Positions 53,102 to 64,000 of a stretch of DNA of 64,000 nucleotides are shown piece by piece. How positions within the stretch are numbered: the first letter of the stretch is position 1; each line of letters opens with the position of its first letter. Under the pieces are notes generated by a model. It was not told the DNA's origin and searched no databases. It was given only the letters and a program-made list of their open reading frames with translations. Location: contig NC_092520.1 in the NCBI RefSeq assembly GCF_037038585.1, forward strand, positions 149,915,104 to 149,979,103, read 5' to 3'. The stretch comes from Patagioenas fasciata. Lineage: Eukaryota; Chordata; Aves; Columbiformes; Columbidae. The position numbers and the translations under genes were made by a program.

Positions 53102-56100
53102 TAAACCCATACAACAAAACACATTAGAATAATAACGGATTATTTTCTAAGCCACTGGAGGGATGGTGGAAGTATTTCAGTCTTGGAAGATGAGCTGGTA
53201 ACTTTGTTTTGTGAAACAGAGATGGATCACAAGCTCAGAGCACTTCAGCTTAGCTGCCTGCCAAGACAGATCATAAATCGTTACCTAAGTTAATAGTTTC
53301 CTGAATTCCAAATGGTCCTTAGCTACTGTGGATCAGTTGCTCTTATAATGATGCAGTGGAAATAACTGATAAATAGCAAGAAGCTATTCCACCTGGAAAG
53401 TGCTTGTAAATGTGATGGTGGTGGTGGAAGCATTGTGAGTGAAATCAAGTAAGGCTGAGAAGGGTTTACCCATTTGACTACAGGAAGTGAAACATACAGA
53501 CCTTGAACACAGACAACAGAACTGTAGTGCTAGAAATGTTCAGAATGGCTGTAGCCAGATTTACTTTGTGATCTCTAAAACAGTGTCATGAAGACTATAC
53601 CAGTGCAGTTAACCAGATTGCAGGCATTCAAAGTTCTGATCTAAGCATTCAGAAGGAATAGTGAGGTGGCTGCTTGGGGAAGTGAAAACTTGCATTGAAT
53701 TTCTCAGAATGCCTGTGCGGGTGTACAAAGGGAGGAAAAAAACTTACCTCTTTCTGTGAGTGTAGACAAATGAATTCTTGTTAATCTTTTTGTCTATATT
53801 ATCTTGGAGATGTTGAGGATTTAATAAACAACTTGCTTGGCTTTGGAAAAATAAAATGCTCGGTTATTCCTGATGCTTCACCCTATAAAAGGCAGGTAAA
53901 ATTACGGTCTTAGATTCTGAAGGAAGGCTTGGTGAAATAAAATACTATTCCTTCTTTGAAGGGGTATATTGAAGAGGCACAGAAGGAGGATGAAAGAAGG
54001 GATCAATTGCCATTTTGTTTTTTGAACAAGTGTTAGAGTAAGTTTATATACATGTATATACACAGAGCATCTTTTTTTTTTGTGTGTGTTGGTGGACTTA
54101 TCTGTGATTTTTCTAAATAGAGAGGCAAAACAAGGGTGAAGTGTAGCCTTTACTCCGCTTAAAGCATAATCTGATCTGCAAGCTATTTGGATCAGTGAAA
54201 GAAAACTAAGTATCTTACCAAAACAGTCTTGGTGCGTTTTGCAATGCTTAGATGTGTGTCTTGGCCAGAATCAAAGCAGCATAATTTGGGTGGGCACTTT
54301 TTCTCGGAACAGATACCTGATGTAGCTGCCTTGCTTATTCCTTAAAAAGTGCTAGGAACTGGGCCATGGTGAGAGTCAGCTTTTGATTCAGTCTCAAGCT
54401 TGGAAGTCCCCCGGTTTTAAAGAGATGTCTTTTTCCTGGTCTGTGAAGTACTTAGCAATTGGAAAGCCTTGTAGGGGCTTGTAGCAGACTAGAGGCTTAC
54501 CAGGGTTCAGCTTACCGCTTCTTTTTTTTACTTGATGCTTCTTTCTCCTCATTGTTCAACTGTTCAACTTCTAAGTGGATGAGAAACACTGTTAATTTTC
54601 CAGTCTGTCCAATACCTCCTTCTACTCTGCTGCTAATGGTTCACAGATTGAATTTAAGTGTTGATTGTTTTTTTTTTTTTTCTGCTGCTTAAGAGCTCCA
54701 AAATATACTTCAATATGGAGTCAAGGGAATCTTTTCTTTCAGAAGGAGCAAAGGACAGAAAGGTAAATGAGATGTACATCTTTCTGCCTCTAGGCAGATA
54801 ATGAAAGGCTTTGGTATATTTGGGTTTGTTTATTTCATTGTAGTTGCAAAGCAGTTTGTTAAAAAATCAAAACAAAACCAACCACAAACAAAAACTTGAA
54901 TAGCTTTTGAAGAAGGCTTTCAATGAAAAAAAAGATGATCTGGAAATAAAACAGGAAACCTGTCTTTATTGATAATGAAGAATTCTGTGTTTTTTCTGTC
55001 CTATGGAAAGCAGAACCTTGTTATGAAAGTGAAATAAATAACCCTTCATATTGTTCTTAGCACTCTGTGAAAGCTCTGTGAACCAATATGAGAAAGAACC
55101 GTATTATTTTTCTGCACTTGTCCTTTGATCCCTTTTAAAGAAAAGATTTTCTTCAATTTCAAAGGAGACTTCGGAAGTTTTGACAGTATCTGCAGTTGTA
55201 GGTGAGGGGTGAACCAGTGAAGAAATTCAGTGCTTAAAAGAAGAGTGTGTAAACCATCAAAAACAGAGTGGAGTTGGAAAACTTCATGTGCAGATGCATG
55301 CAACAGTATTTAACAACACATTTCCTTCTAATGTATGTTGGAGGGTGAATGCAATTTGTGGAAGATGTTTAACATTTTCATTTTAACCCCTTAGTTTGCT
55401 ACCTCTCTAGGCATGTTTAGAAATATTTTGAAATAACAGCTGTAGTCCTGCTGTGCCTTAAATGAAAGGATTATTTTAACTAAATGCATACACAGAGATC
55501 AGAATGAAAGACAATAATAATAGTCTGCTATTGACAGTCACAAAAGTTCTTACCATGTGCGAACTTTAAAACCGCTGAAACCCCAAAGGCAATAAAATTG
55601 AAGTGTGCAGGTGGTATGTATTTAAATTAATTGATTTCCCTCACCACCTTTGCAGTAACTATTAGGCTTACGAAAAGGCGGAGTTGCTTTGTTAGCTTAA
55701 ATCCTTGCTGTCGCTTGGGACAAACTTGTAAAAAGTGCCTTAATGCCCAGGCTGTCCTCTCAGGACTGGACTTGGTACTACCAACATGCATTCTTTTCTC
55801 CCATTTTAGCTGTACATTGATATCTTTGGTCTTCAAGTGCACTGCATTTTGACCGTACACCTTTTGTGATAGGATTCGCTTGAGCTGATGCCCAGATGCT
55901 GCCGTGTTGGGTGGGGGTGTTTGCCGGGATTGCCCAGAGTGCTAGGTTATGTGTTCTACCTCTTCTGTTCAGAGTCTCCCCTCATGGTTGGAAGCAGTTT
56001 TCTGATTAAATACAGTTATGTAAGCAAAGATCTAGATATCAGATGTAAAGGCTGAAGTTCCTCCTAGACTTGAGACATTTTCTGGCAGTTATTGTTGCTT

Positions 56101-56159
56101 CATATCTTGGATAACAGCACTGCTGTGTGAGTCTGCTGTTCAAAAGATGCTTGCCTGTA

Positions 56160-56168
56160 TGGTCTACA
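56160..56168. repeat. Left target-site duplication of the MITE
   Basis: TGGTCTACA directly precedes the left terminal inverted repeat and is repeated exactly at 56369-56377 after the right one. hAT transposases usually duplicate 8 bp, so one base may belong to the element ends. Confidence 0.8.
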
Positions 56169-56368
56169 TGGGGGTGTCCAACTCATTTTCACCAGGGGGC
56201 CCACGTCAGCCTCGCGGTTGCCTTCAAAGGGCCGAATATCATTTTAGGACATAAAATGTAATTTTAGGACACAGAATGACATTTTAAGACATAAAATGAC
56301 ATTCAACCCTTTGAAGGCAACAACGAGGCTGACGTGGGCCCCCCTGGTGAAAATGAGTTGGATACCCA
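56169..56368. mobile_element. Non-autonomous hAT-like DNA transposon (MITE), 200 bp
   Basis: The left arm 56169-56237 starts TGGGGGTGTCCAACTC. It is the reverse complement of the right arm 56301-56368 apart from a few differences, giving 68-69 bp terminal inverted repeats. The outer sequence GGGGTGTCCAA resembles the ends of hAT-Charlie elements (CAGGGGTGTCCAA). Exact 9 bp direct repeats (TGGTCTACA) flank the element. The central 63 bp is almost entirely three 20 bp tandem units beginning ATTTTAGGACA or ATTTTAAGACA (56241-56300). There is no transposase reading frame, so it would have been moved in trans. Similar arms and an intact duplication suggest a fairly recent insertion. Confidence 0.88.
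56241..56300. repeat. 3 x 20 bp tandem repeat inside the MITE
   Basis: The units are 56241-56260, 56261-56280 and 56281-56300, with the pattern ATTTTARGACAYARAATGNN. They differ at a few positions and lie exactly between the two terminal inverted repeats. Confidence 0.9.
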
Positions 56369-57110
56369 TGGTCTACATTGTCTCACTGGGAAGCTCCCGT
56401 TTTTCCTTAAAGCAGTGCTGGGGTGAAGTCCCCTCATTTTCCCTGGCCCAAGGAACAGAAGTGCAATTAAACTGGTTTTCTGGCTCACTTTAACTACAAG
56501 AATTCATCTTTCAGTAGAAGATTCTGGGTAAATGCCTAGCTTAAAAAAACCCCACAACTGTCTACAATTTGTAGGGCTCAAGGTGTTATGCCGTACTTTC
56601 TTTTACAGTTCTGGTAGGGAGGGTAGCAGGAGTTTGACATGGAATTGTCACCACTGTACTTGTACCCTGTAGCATACTCAGTCCTGACCCTTTTGCTAGC
56701 AGTTTCTTTAGAATGAAAAATGAGATCTGCATGTCTTGTCACTCAAGCATAAAGAAGCTTAACCTTCCTCTTTGTTTTAATTAAATCATAATGTTGAAAT
56801 TTTGTCTCAAAAAACTGTTTTCTTCAGTGAAGCTATCCTTTGCTGTCCTTTGGCAATTATTCCAAATAAATTAGTAGTTAGTACTTAAAGAAATAAATAA
56901 AGAAAACAACTCCTGGGGTTTTTACCTTATTGGGCAGGGGAGGAAACAAAACATCTTCTGAGGTTTAAGCAGTATGTTTCATCATCTTGGACCGAATGCA
57001 TACAGTGAGCACTTTACTGCCTATTTCGCATCAAAAAAAGCCATCTAAGCCTGTAATGAACTGAAAATAAGCTGCACTACTAAGTTAGTCTTGCCTGCTA
57101 CTGTGATGAA

Positions 57111-57129
57111 TTTGTTTGTTTGTTTGTTT
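57111..57129. repeat. (TTTG)n simple repeat
   Basis: Four to five TTTG units in intron 4, with a poly-C run of about 13 bases some 85 bp downstream (57215-57227). Confidence 0.85.
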
Positions 57130-60100
57130 CTTCTGCCTCTTTTCTCTGTCCTCTTGTGCAGACACAACTGTCTTCATGATGTACTACTAGATTAGATAAT
57201 GGGTTATCCTCCCTCCCCCCCCCCCCCTTTTTAATTCTGCACCAAATCAAAGCAATACATGCAGTTTCAATACCGAATGTAATCAAGGTACTTCTGTTAC
57301 ATACTGACTTGCACAAAAAAGAGAGTTTTAATATCTTGGTATAATTCAGAAAGGTTTCCCTGTCTGACTTGGTTCTTTTCTGGAGACTAGTTTTCTTTCT
57401 TTGACCTGTTCCATGCGTATTTCAATTAAACAGTTTGTCACGAGATATTTGAAATGGGCTGCGTGTGCATCTAAATGAAAACAGAGATATTTATAGAACA
57501 GATATCTTAAGTATGATTTCTTAATTTAGTCTGTTTGAGAAGCAGTGCCATGAAGGCATAACTGCAGTAGCTTCAGCTGCTTTGTCTCATCCTCTGGTGA
57601 GACTGATGTAACCTGCACAGTTGCTTCACAAGCTAGTGAGGTTTTTTTCTTGCTCACATTGTAGTCACCATTTACAGATGTAGTGCAGACCTTTTGTAAT
57701 ATATTATTTTTTACGCTGTATTTCCTTTGAGCTTTCTTTTTGTAGCACAGAGGTTATTTTTGTAAGTATGTAGAGGTACTGATTATTCAATCTCTAATAC
57801 TTGGATGTCTGGCATCTTAAATTTTCTATGTAATTGACTAGTCCCAGGACTAGTAAAAAGACAAAGGTATCATTTGTATCATTCTTGCATATCTACCACT
57901 AACATAAAAACCTAAACAGTTCATTGCAAGAAAGGTTAATAAGACCATCCTCAGTTTCAAATGTACCGATCTATCTTGAGTATAAGCAGAAAACTTCCTT
58001 TTCTTTCTCACGCCCTCCCTTTATATAAACTTACCTTTTAAGTTCCCCGATGGACTTGTGCTCTGTACTTAATTTTCTTCATGCTTACTTTGACAGAGTG
58101 AAGTTTTACGCTTTCATCAGAAGTCCAGTCTCTTCTCTGTAAATAAATGCCTGCCTTCTGAGCTGGCATTCAGGTGAGAAGGAAAAAAAAAGCATTTTGA
58201 CTTAAAAAAAAGTTCTGTACTAAAATGTTCCACAGAACAGGCACATTTTTCTTCTCTGTTCTACAGAGCTTAAAAAAAAGGCCTGAGGGGACAACATATA
58301 TAATGAGTAACCTGACCAGGCAGTATCTATCTAGTTTAAAAACCCGTTTTCCCAAACTGGTGGGAACTGAGGCTCACTGGTTGGAGTGAAGGTCATTCTC
58401 TTGGCTGGAAACAAGGCAGTTACTAAATACTGCAGTTTGGTCAGTTGTAGATGAAATTAGTCTCTTTTTTTAGTGTCCTAAAAGTTAAGCATCACAATTG
58501 TCTAGCCTAGTCAACTACTTAATTTTCACTAGAGATGCAACACCAAGGCATCCCACCTTTCTTTCTCTTTTTATTCCCGAGGTGTCATAGGCAACAAGTA
58601 TAAGTGCTTAATTTTTAGGCTTATGATTGGTTTTACTTGTAGTGCTTAACAAAAGTTGATTAAGGCCTGTTTTGCTTTCTGGAAGCAATATGCGAGGGTT
58701 TTTCTGTTTGTTTGTTTTAAACCTTGAATAACTCGATTCCTTGGCCTGGTTCAGAAAGATAGAGAGGCATCCTTCCTATCAAGCTTTCAAGCGCAAGAAG
58801 CAGTGCAGAAGAATCAATGGAAAATTACAGGGAGGGACCCTTCAAACAGCAAATAGTCTGTTGTAAAAGCAGATGCTAAAAGATCACGAAACTTCAACCA
58901 AGCACAGGAAACAGATTAGTTGTAAGAAGGGGAAAACTTTTGTAATTGTATTCGTTAAAAGAGGAAACTTCAGGCACTGAAGTATCAGATGGAAAAAAAA
59001 ATGCATGTCAGATGCAATTCATCTGCATTGCACTGAATGGACTAAAGAATATTTAAGCTTCTACCACCTTCCTCTTGTAGCTAGTCAACTCAGTTGCAAG
59101 TATTTTGCTGGAACATCTTTGAGCGTGAAGAATCTTCCTGAGTGGAGGTTCAGTCACTGACTCATCCATTCAGAAATATATAGCCTTAAAAATGAGAGAT
59201 GGCAATTCAAGGTTTTGAAGCATTGATATCTTAAGAAGCTTTGCATGTTAGATTAGAAGTCCTCTTTAAGAAATGACAATGATTTAAATAAGGGAAAGTA
59301 GGGACCAGCTTGAACACTTGGATAGAACATGCTATCTAGGTTGCACAGCGAGAACAGATGATATCTGAAATTGGAAGGAAAAAGGCTCATTCAACTGAAT
59401 TCCTTGCTAAAAGTAGCTCACTCATGAGTTGATCTTAGAGGCATTTGTACTATTCAGCATGAAAAGCTTCTAGATTACAACTAAAACTGTTTTATCAGTA
59501 TTGATGTTCCAAGACAAACTTGGTTTGAGGCAAAAGGATACATTTATACTGTTCACTACAGAGTCTGTAATGTGTCTCTTAGCAATTTTTAATTGGATGT
59601 GATTTTAAAATTATCAGAAATTAAAATGGGATGGGGTGGGGCTGGGGCATGAGCTTTGGTTGAATTGCATAAAATCAAGATCTACTGTATTTTTTCAATC
59701 TGAAATTTTAAAATCTGTTTCTAATGCATAGTTTCCAGATGTGTTTTTATGAACCTAAATCAGTTCACAGAATACTGAGTAAACAATGTATGTTTAACAA
59801 TTTTAAAAATTCATTACCTGTTAAGGATCAGGCCTCTTAAAACGGTGATGCTAATATTTAATATTCTATCCTGTGCTGACATCTAGTTAGCTCTTACATT
59901 AACTGGAGTTAATGTAATTTAACAAGAGATAGGAAGGTGGCTTTTCTCAGGAACAGGGAGGTGGTAAGTGTTTTTTAAATGTCTGGCTTTGCAGGGTGAG
60001 GAGAACCATTATTGAATCACTAAGGCATTACTGTGGGGGAGTCTGATAGTTCAATGCTGTCAGTATAGTGCCACTAGTCAAAAATACTGACATTAAGAAT

Positions 60101-62184
60101 GCATGGGCTGTTATTTCTTGTCCTGCCAGCTGTAGAGCTATAGTTGCACAGGGGCAGGAATGGGATAAGTCCAGGGAAGTTTCAGTCTTAAGGAAGCTCA
60201 CAGGGATGTTGAGTAAAAATAAGTTATTTTGAGATTATTGTGTGATTCATAGGCGAGAACTCCACCAAAATTTTACATAAACCCATTATAACTACCTCCA
60301 GGTTACTCAGAGCTGTTTCCAGACCAGGCAGTGACCTGGATGTGTGTTATGCCTAGTTCAATGCTTTTCTTTGTTCCTGTATGAGAAGAACAAAATTTAC
60401 GGAAGTTGAATATGATTTTGCAGGTAGTTTGTTCCCCAAACTAGAGAGAAAAACTGGGCTAAAAAGTATATGTAAGAAACTGCATTACTTACTGTGCATA
60501 ATATTTTTACACTAAAGGGGGAAAAAAAAGCTGTTGCTTTGCTGTCCAGCAAGGGTATTTAAAAGTTTCCTCACACTATGAGCCTGTGACTCTAAGGTAA
60601 ACTTCTTTCAGAGACATTTCTACCTTGCCACTCATTACCACCATCATAAAAATATCTGTGTAGCAGGGACACTTCTTAGGACCACTGTCTGAAACTCTTG
60701 AATTTTTTTATGCACAAATAGAAGTCCTTCACTCCTATTAGAATAAGTCATAAAATAAAAGGGACTGTGACTTCTTGGGGCATTGTCTGAATTATGCACT
60801 ATTTTTGGTGTTTGCGACATTATCCTAGGCCTTTTAGTAGGTCTAGTTCTGGTACCAAATGTGTTTTGTGTCCCATGGAAAGATTTAATGTCAGATCATT
60901 CTTTTTAATTCAGTTCCAAACCCACTGAATCGAATCTGTGGGTTTTGTGTTATGGTTGCTGTACTTGAATTTCAAAATGAGTACTAGATGATGTTTTTCT
61001 ATCAGAATGGTAGCTGATTAAAGCAGAGAATGCAACTAATATGTTTTTTCAAAAATGCATTTTCCATACTGAAAATAGAAGAAAGACACTTTTAGCATTA
61101 TGTGACCATGGCACTTCTGAATTTATAGAACTGAAATGTGTGTCTAGGCATGTCTGGGTTTTGTGGTGTGGTGGTGTTGTGTGTGTTTTTTTTTTTTCTG
61201 AAAGCCATTTCTAAGCTTAAGTCCCAACAAAGCGAAGGGTCATTCAGCTAGCTCAAGATGTTCACCACTGCATATTCTTGTTCAGATGATAAAGGCAACA
61301 TCCTTGCTCCTAAGTGTGAGGTTAAAGAACTGTGCACAATAGTTAAACTAATCTTACCTTTACATTCTCGTGCAAGAATAAAAATGGAAAAGTTAGTGCC
61401 AGTCCACTTATCCAATCAGACTTTACTGTGTGTTTCTAAACAAGGCTCTTTTCACTGTTACATGTACTAATATCCTAATTGTTTGGCACTGTACACTGAG
61501 GAACTGTGTCTTGCCTTGTAGTTACAAAACTTCCTGTTCTAGAGCTTGAGTCATTTCTTCTATTCATTAAAAGTGCTGCAGTTACAATAGATGCTGTGAT
61601 TAATTAATCTACTTTTAGCTAAAACCATCTGCTTAGCTAGTCATAAGGGCTCCAGATTCTTAGGACTTTTGAAATAGGTTGATATTTTTATTTACCTGGA
61701 GGTGCTGAAGTACAGTGGACTTTCATGTCTAAAATAAAAACTTTAAATGCCCTGTGTGCTGGGCTAGATAATTAGTCAATAGGTAGTTGTAACTCATGGT
61801 GTATATTCAGCAATAGTATGTAGCATAAGTTGAGTTTCAGTAGTATCACTGATACAGTGGATTTTTACTTTGTTTTAGCCTTTTGCATGAGAGTGCTGGG
61901 AAGGAACACCGCCAGCGATTTCTAGGAAGAGTTATAACTAGTTCTTGTTCAGACTGTGTGGAAACAGCAACAGAACTGTAGCCTACTATACTGGTCTTGT
62001 AAGGTTTTAAACGCTTTAAATTCCCTGGTACTTAGTAAGTGAAACACTGTATTGAGACACTGGCAAAGAAGCTGGTCAAGCAGGCAGTGTCAGTGTCCTG
62101 CAGCTCCTGGGCTTGGAGATCAGTTGTAGAATACAGATGTGGAGATGATAGTGAGAAGTGATGGCTAGTCAAACAAGTAATTTG

Positions 62185-62213
<29 letters not shown>
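62185..62213. repeat. Poly-T tract (29 T)
   Basis: An uninterrupted run of about 29 T. It is the longest homopolymer in the window and its exact length may be uncertain in the assembly. Confidence 0.9.
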
Positions 62214-62216
<3 letters not shown>

Positions 62217-63141
62217 AAAGATTATCTCATACAAATGATTAGGTGGTTCTTTGAACAACCTCACAAGCTTTAGGAATGAGCAGCTAGTATGGATATGGCA
62301 ATCAAAATACAAGTATACCTTTTATGTGTAATAGTCATGTATGTTTGGGATTTTTTTTTCTTACTGCTGTGACTGATCTCTCGTTTTTTATTAATGCCTC
62401 AAAAATTGTTTGAGAGTACACAGTAAATCAAGGAGGAAGAGAGTTTCTAAATCAGTCAGGTTACAGCAGGCAAGCCTGTATAAATAATACATTGCCTCTA
62501 TTGTCTTTACAATGTGCTTGTGAAATCTGGACATACGTGGTTATCTATTGCAAGTCATGAAGACAGCTGGTTTGGAGAAATTTAAGAGTTATGGGACTGC
62601 ATCAGAGAGGGTGGAGACAGACTTGTTAAGCTATTTCAGTGACAAAAAGCTCTCAAATAGCTGAGGTATGAATTTTGATCCAGATGATGGTAGATTGTGT
62701 TCAAAAGGTATTGGGTTGAAAATGTGTAATTGTGATTTTTTGATCAGAAAAGAACTAAGCCTGACTTAGTCTAAATAGTGCCTCATGAGCTAACTCTAGC
62801 TCATTGGAAGCTTTCATCTGCTACTATTGCTTGTATTGCAGTAATACTCTTTACTCTGTTAGCATACTGATCTGGTGCAGAGCTTATTCTGCAAGATTTA
62901 CTGATTTAATTCTTGGCAGGATTATCAATTGTCCAGAATTAATTGCTATGAAAATACTGAAAACAGAGAAGCTAAATTTTCACTTCTGTTAAATGTGTTG
63001 CTTCCCACCCCCACGCCCTCCCCTGCAGTTTCAACTACTCTGACTTCCTTTTTAACAAGAGTAAAATCCATCCTCTGGAGGCAACCCGTATCTATTTTGA
63101 ACTGAGTAAATCTTAAGATGAAGTCTTCCTTTTTGCAATAG

Positions 63142-63310
63142 GTATTTGGACAGGCATGAGAATTATTCAGTAGTTATAGGTGTATCCTGTGAGAAAAAGG
63201 AAATAACTAAATCTGAAAGATTGTTTGTAGAACAGACAGCAGAATTAACACAAAGGATTAGAGATGGAAAAGGTGATGAAATGGTTAAACTTGTAGGTTT
63301 TGAGGGCTGG
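63142..63310 (+). other. Candidate unannotated exon in WNK1 intron 4
   Basis: The 169 nt segment follows a good acceptor (pyrimidine-rich, TTTTTGCAATAG) and ends at a good donor (CTGG|gtgagt). Between them one frame is fully open for 56 codons: YLDRHENYSVVIGVSC, then EKKEITKSERLFVEQTAEL, then TQRIRDGKGDEMVKLVGFEGW (the last overlapping the donor). The peptide is unusually rich in Glu, Lys, Arg and Asp for AT-rich intron DNA. It needs two bases from an upstream exon and leaves in phase 0. An internal ATG at 63281 in a fair context (GAAATGG) would run MVKLVGFEGW straight into exon 5. Joined directly to exon 4 (phase 0) it reads VFGQA and then stops. I do not recognise the peptide; a chance open frame remains possible. 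Confidence 0.3.
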
Positions 63311-63863
63311 GTGAGTAACTAATAGCAGGTGGTGAATTTAGAAGATCATGGGGTAAAGCAATTTAACTGCCACGTATATCATTGCCTGGGGGCTTCTTTG
63401 GAACTATGGGGAAGGAGGTTGGATCATTGGCTTGTTTTCCACTGGAATCGTACACTCTGTCTAAATTCCAGGAATTAATGGTTTGTGGCAGCCTGGGGCT
63501 GGCTCAAACTAGAATGGTAACAACTTACCAAAAAGAAAATGCAGAGACTTTAATTACTTTGTTTGTGTGATTTGACTTTGCTACTGATTCTATTAGCCTC
63601 TGGACTGCAACTGTAGAACATTTTGTTTGAGAAGATTAATCAGTTACGGTAGAATTCCTTTCAAGCTCTGCAGTTATAGCACCTTTGAAAAGAGCCAAGC
63701 AAGAATTGTGGTTAGACTGGGACAGGTAGACTCTGTGCTTGTTAAATGCTGAAACATTTAATGTTCTTTGCAGGTCATGTAGTGTACCCCAGAAAAGTTT
63801 AGCCTTAATTAGGTGTGCAAAATGTTAGCTTTTTATTCCAGTGAAGTAGATTTGCTTTAACTG

Positions 63864-64000
63864 CAGAGTGTTGTGGAGTCTCCTTCCCTGGAGACATTCA
63901 AAGCCCGCCTGGACACATTCCTGTGCGACCTCACCTAGGCGTTCCTGCTCCAGCAGGGGGATTGGACTAGATGACCTTTTGAGGTCCCTTCCAATCCCAA
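63864..64000 (+). mobile_element. CR1 3' end, truncated by the window edge
   Basis: GTTGTGGAGTCTCCTTCCCT, GACATTCAAAGCCCGCCTGG, GGATTGGACTAGATGACCTT and GAGGTCCCTTCCAATCCC are classic CR1 3' sequence on the + strand. It is little diverged, so this is a fairly young copy. The terminal tail repeats lie beyond the window. Confidence 0.92.

Noticed and set aside
61258..61470. 70-codon ATG frame in intron 4, considered as a KS-WNK1 first exon
   Set aside because: It ends in a stop with no good donor and has no recognised motif; length is within chance.
62804..62992. Cys-rich hydrophobic frame in intron 4 (EAFICYYCLYC...), considered as an exon 4a equivalent
   Set aside because: It starts at TTG, has no suitable ATG before the Cys-rich part, and I see no phase-0 donor at its end.
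63142..63310. Duplicate of WNK1 exon 3, because both begin G TAT TTG after AG
   Set aside because: Similarity stops after the first few codons (YLKRF against YLDRH); the rest is unrelated.

Overview
This is a vertebrate, almost certainly bird, genomic window. The evidence for a bird is several 5'-truncated CR1 retrotransposons, a solo endogenous-retrovirus LTR, sparse interspersed repeats, and one gene with long introns that reads as WNK1 (with-no-lysine kinase 1). I cannot name the species. The window holds the 5' part of WNK1 on the + strand: a CpG-rich promoter and 5' UTR (about 9.2-10.6 kb), exon 1 (10597-11382), a 34 kb intron 1, exon 2 (45342-45514), exon 3 (50478-50698), exon 4 (52725-52882), and more than 11 kb of intron 4 up to the window edge. 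The four exons join in phase into 446 codons. They cover the disordered N-terminus and most of the kinase domain, ending at ...RRVTS. Exon 5 and everything after it lie beyond the window.

The hallmarks of the WNK family can be read directly. The catalytic lysine is in the glycine-rich loop (GRGSFK), and a cysteine sits where other kinases carry lysine (VAWCEL). The HRD motif is intact, the DFG motif is DLGL (the chloride-sensing segment in WNK1), and the activation-loop serines are present. The Akt site (RRRRHT) is also conserved. One substitution stands out: Gly where human WNK1 has Glu in helix C (EEAGML against EEAEML).

Bases 1-9190 are upstream intergenic DNA with no coding gene I can support. 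The introns carry mobile elements: CR1 copies (23314-23374, 38077-38559, about 47890-48305, 63864-64000+), a 339 bp solo LTR with a perfect 6 bp target duplication ending 80 bp before exon 3, and a 200 bp hAT-like MITE (56169-56368) with 68-69 bp terminal inverted repeats, a 9 bp target duplication and an internal 3 x 20 bp array.

The most intriguing unexplained signal is in intron 4, the intron that carries the kidney-specific alternative first exon (4a) in mammals. At 63142-63310 a 169 nt segment is fully open, rich in charged residues, and bounded by good splice signals. It contains an ATG that would run in phase into exon 5. Other candidates are a uORF cluster in the 5' UTR, a possible 5' UTR intron, and two microexon-like acceptor/donor pairs in intron 3. 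All of these are inferences that need transcript or comparative data.
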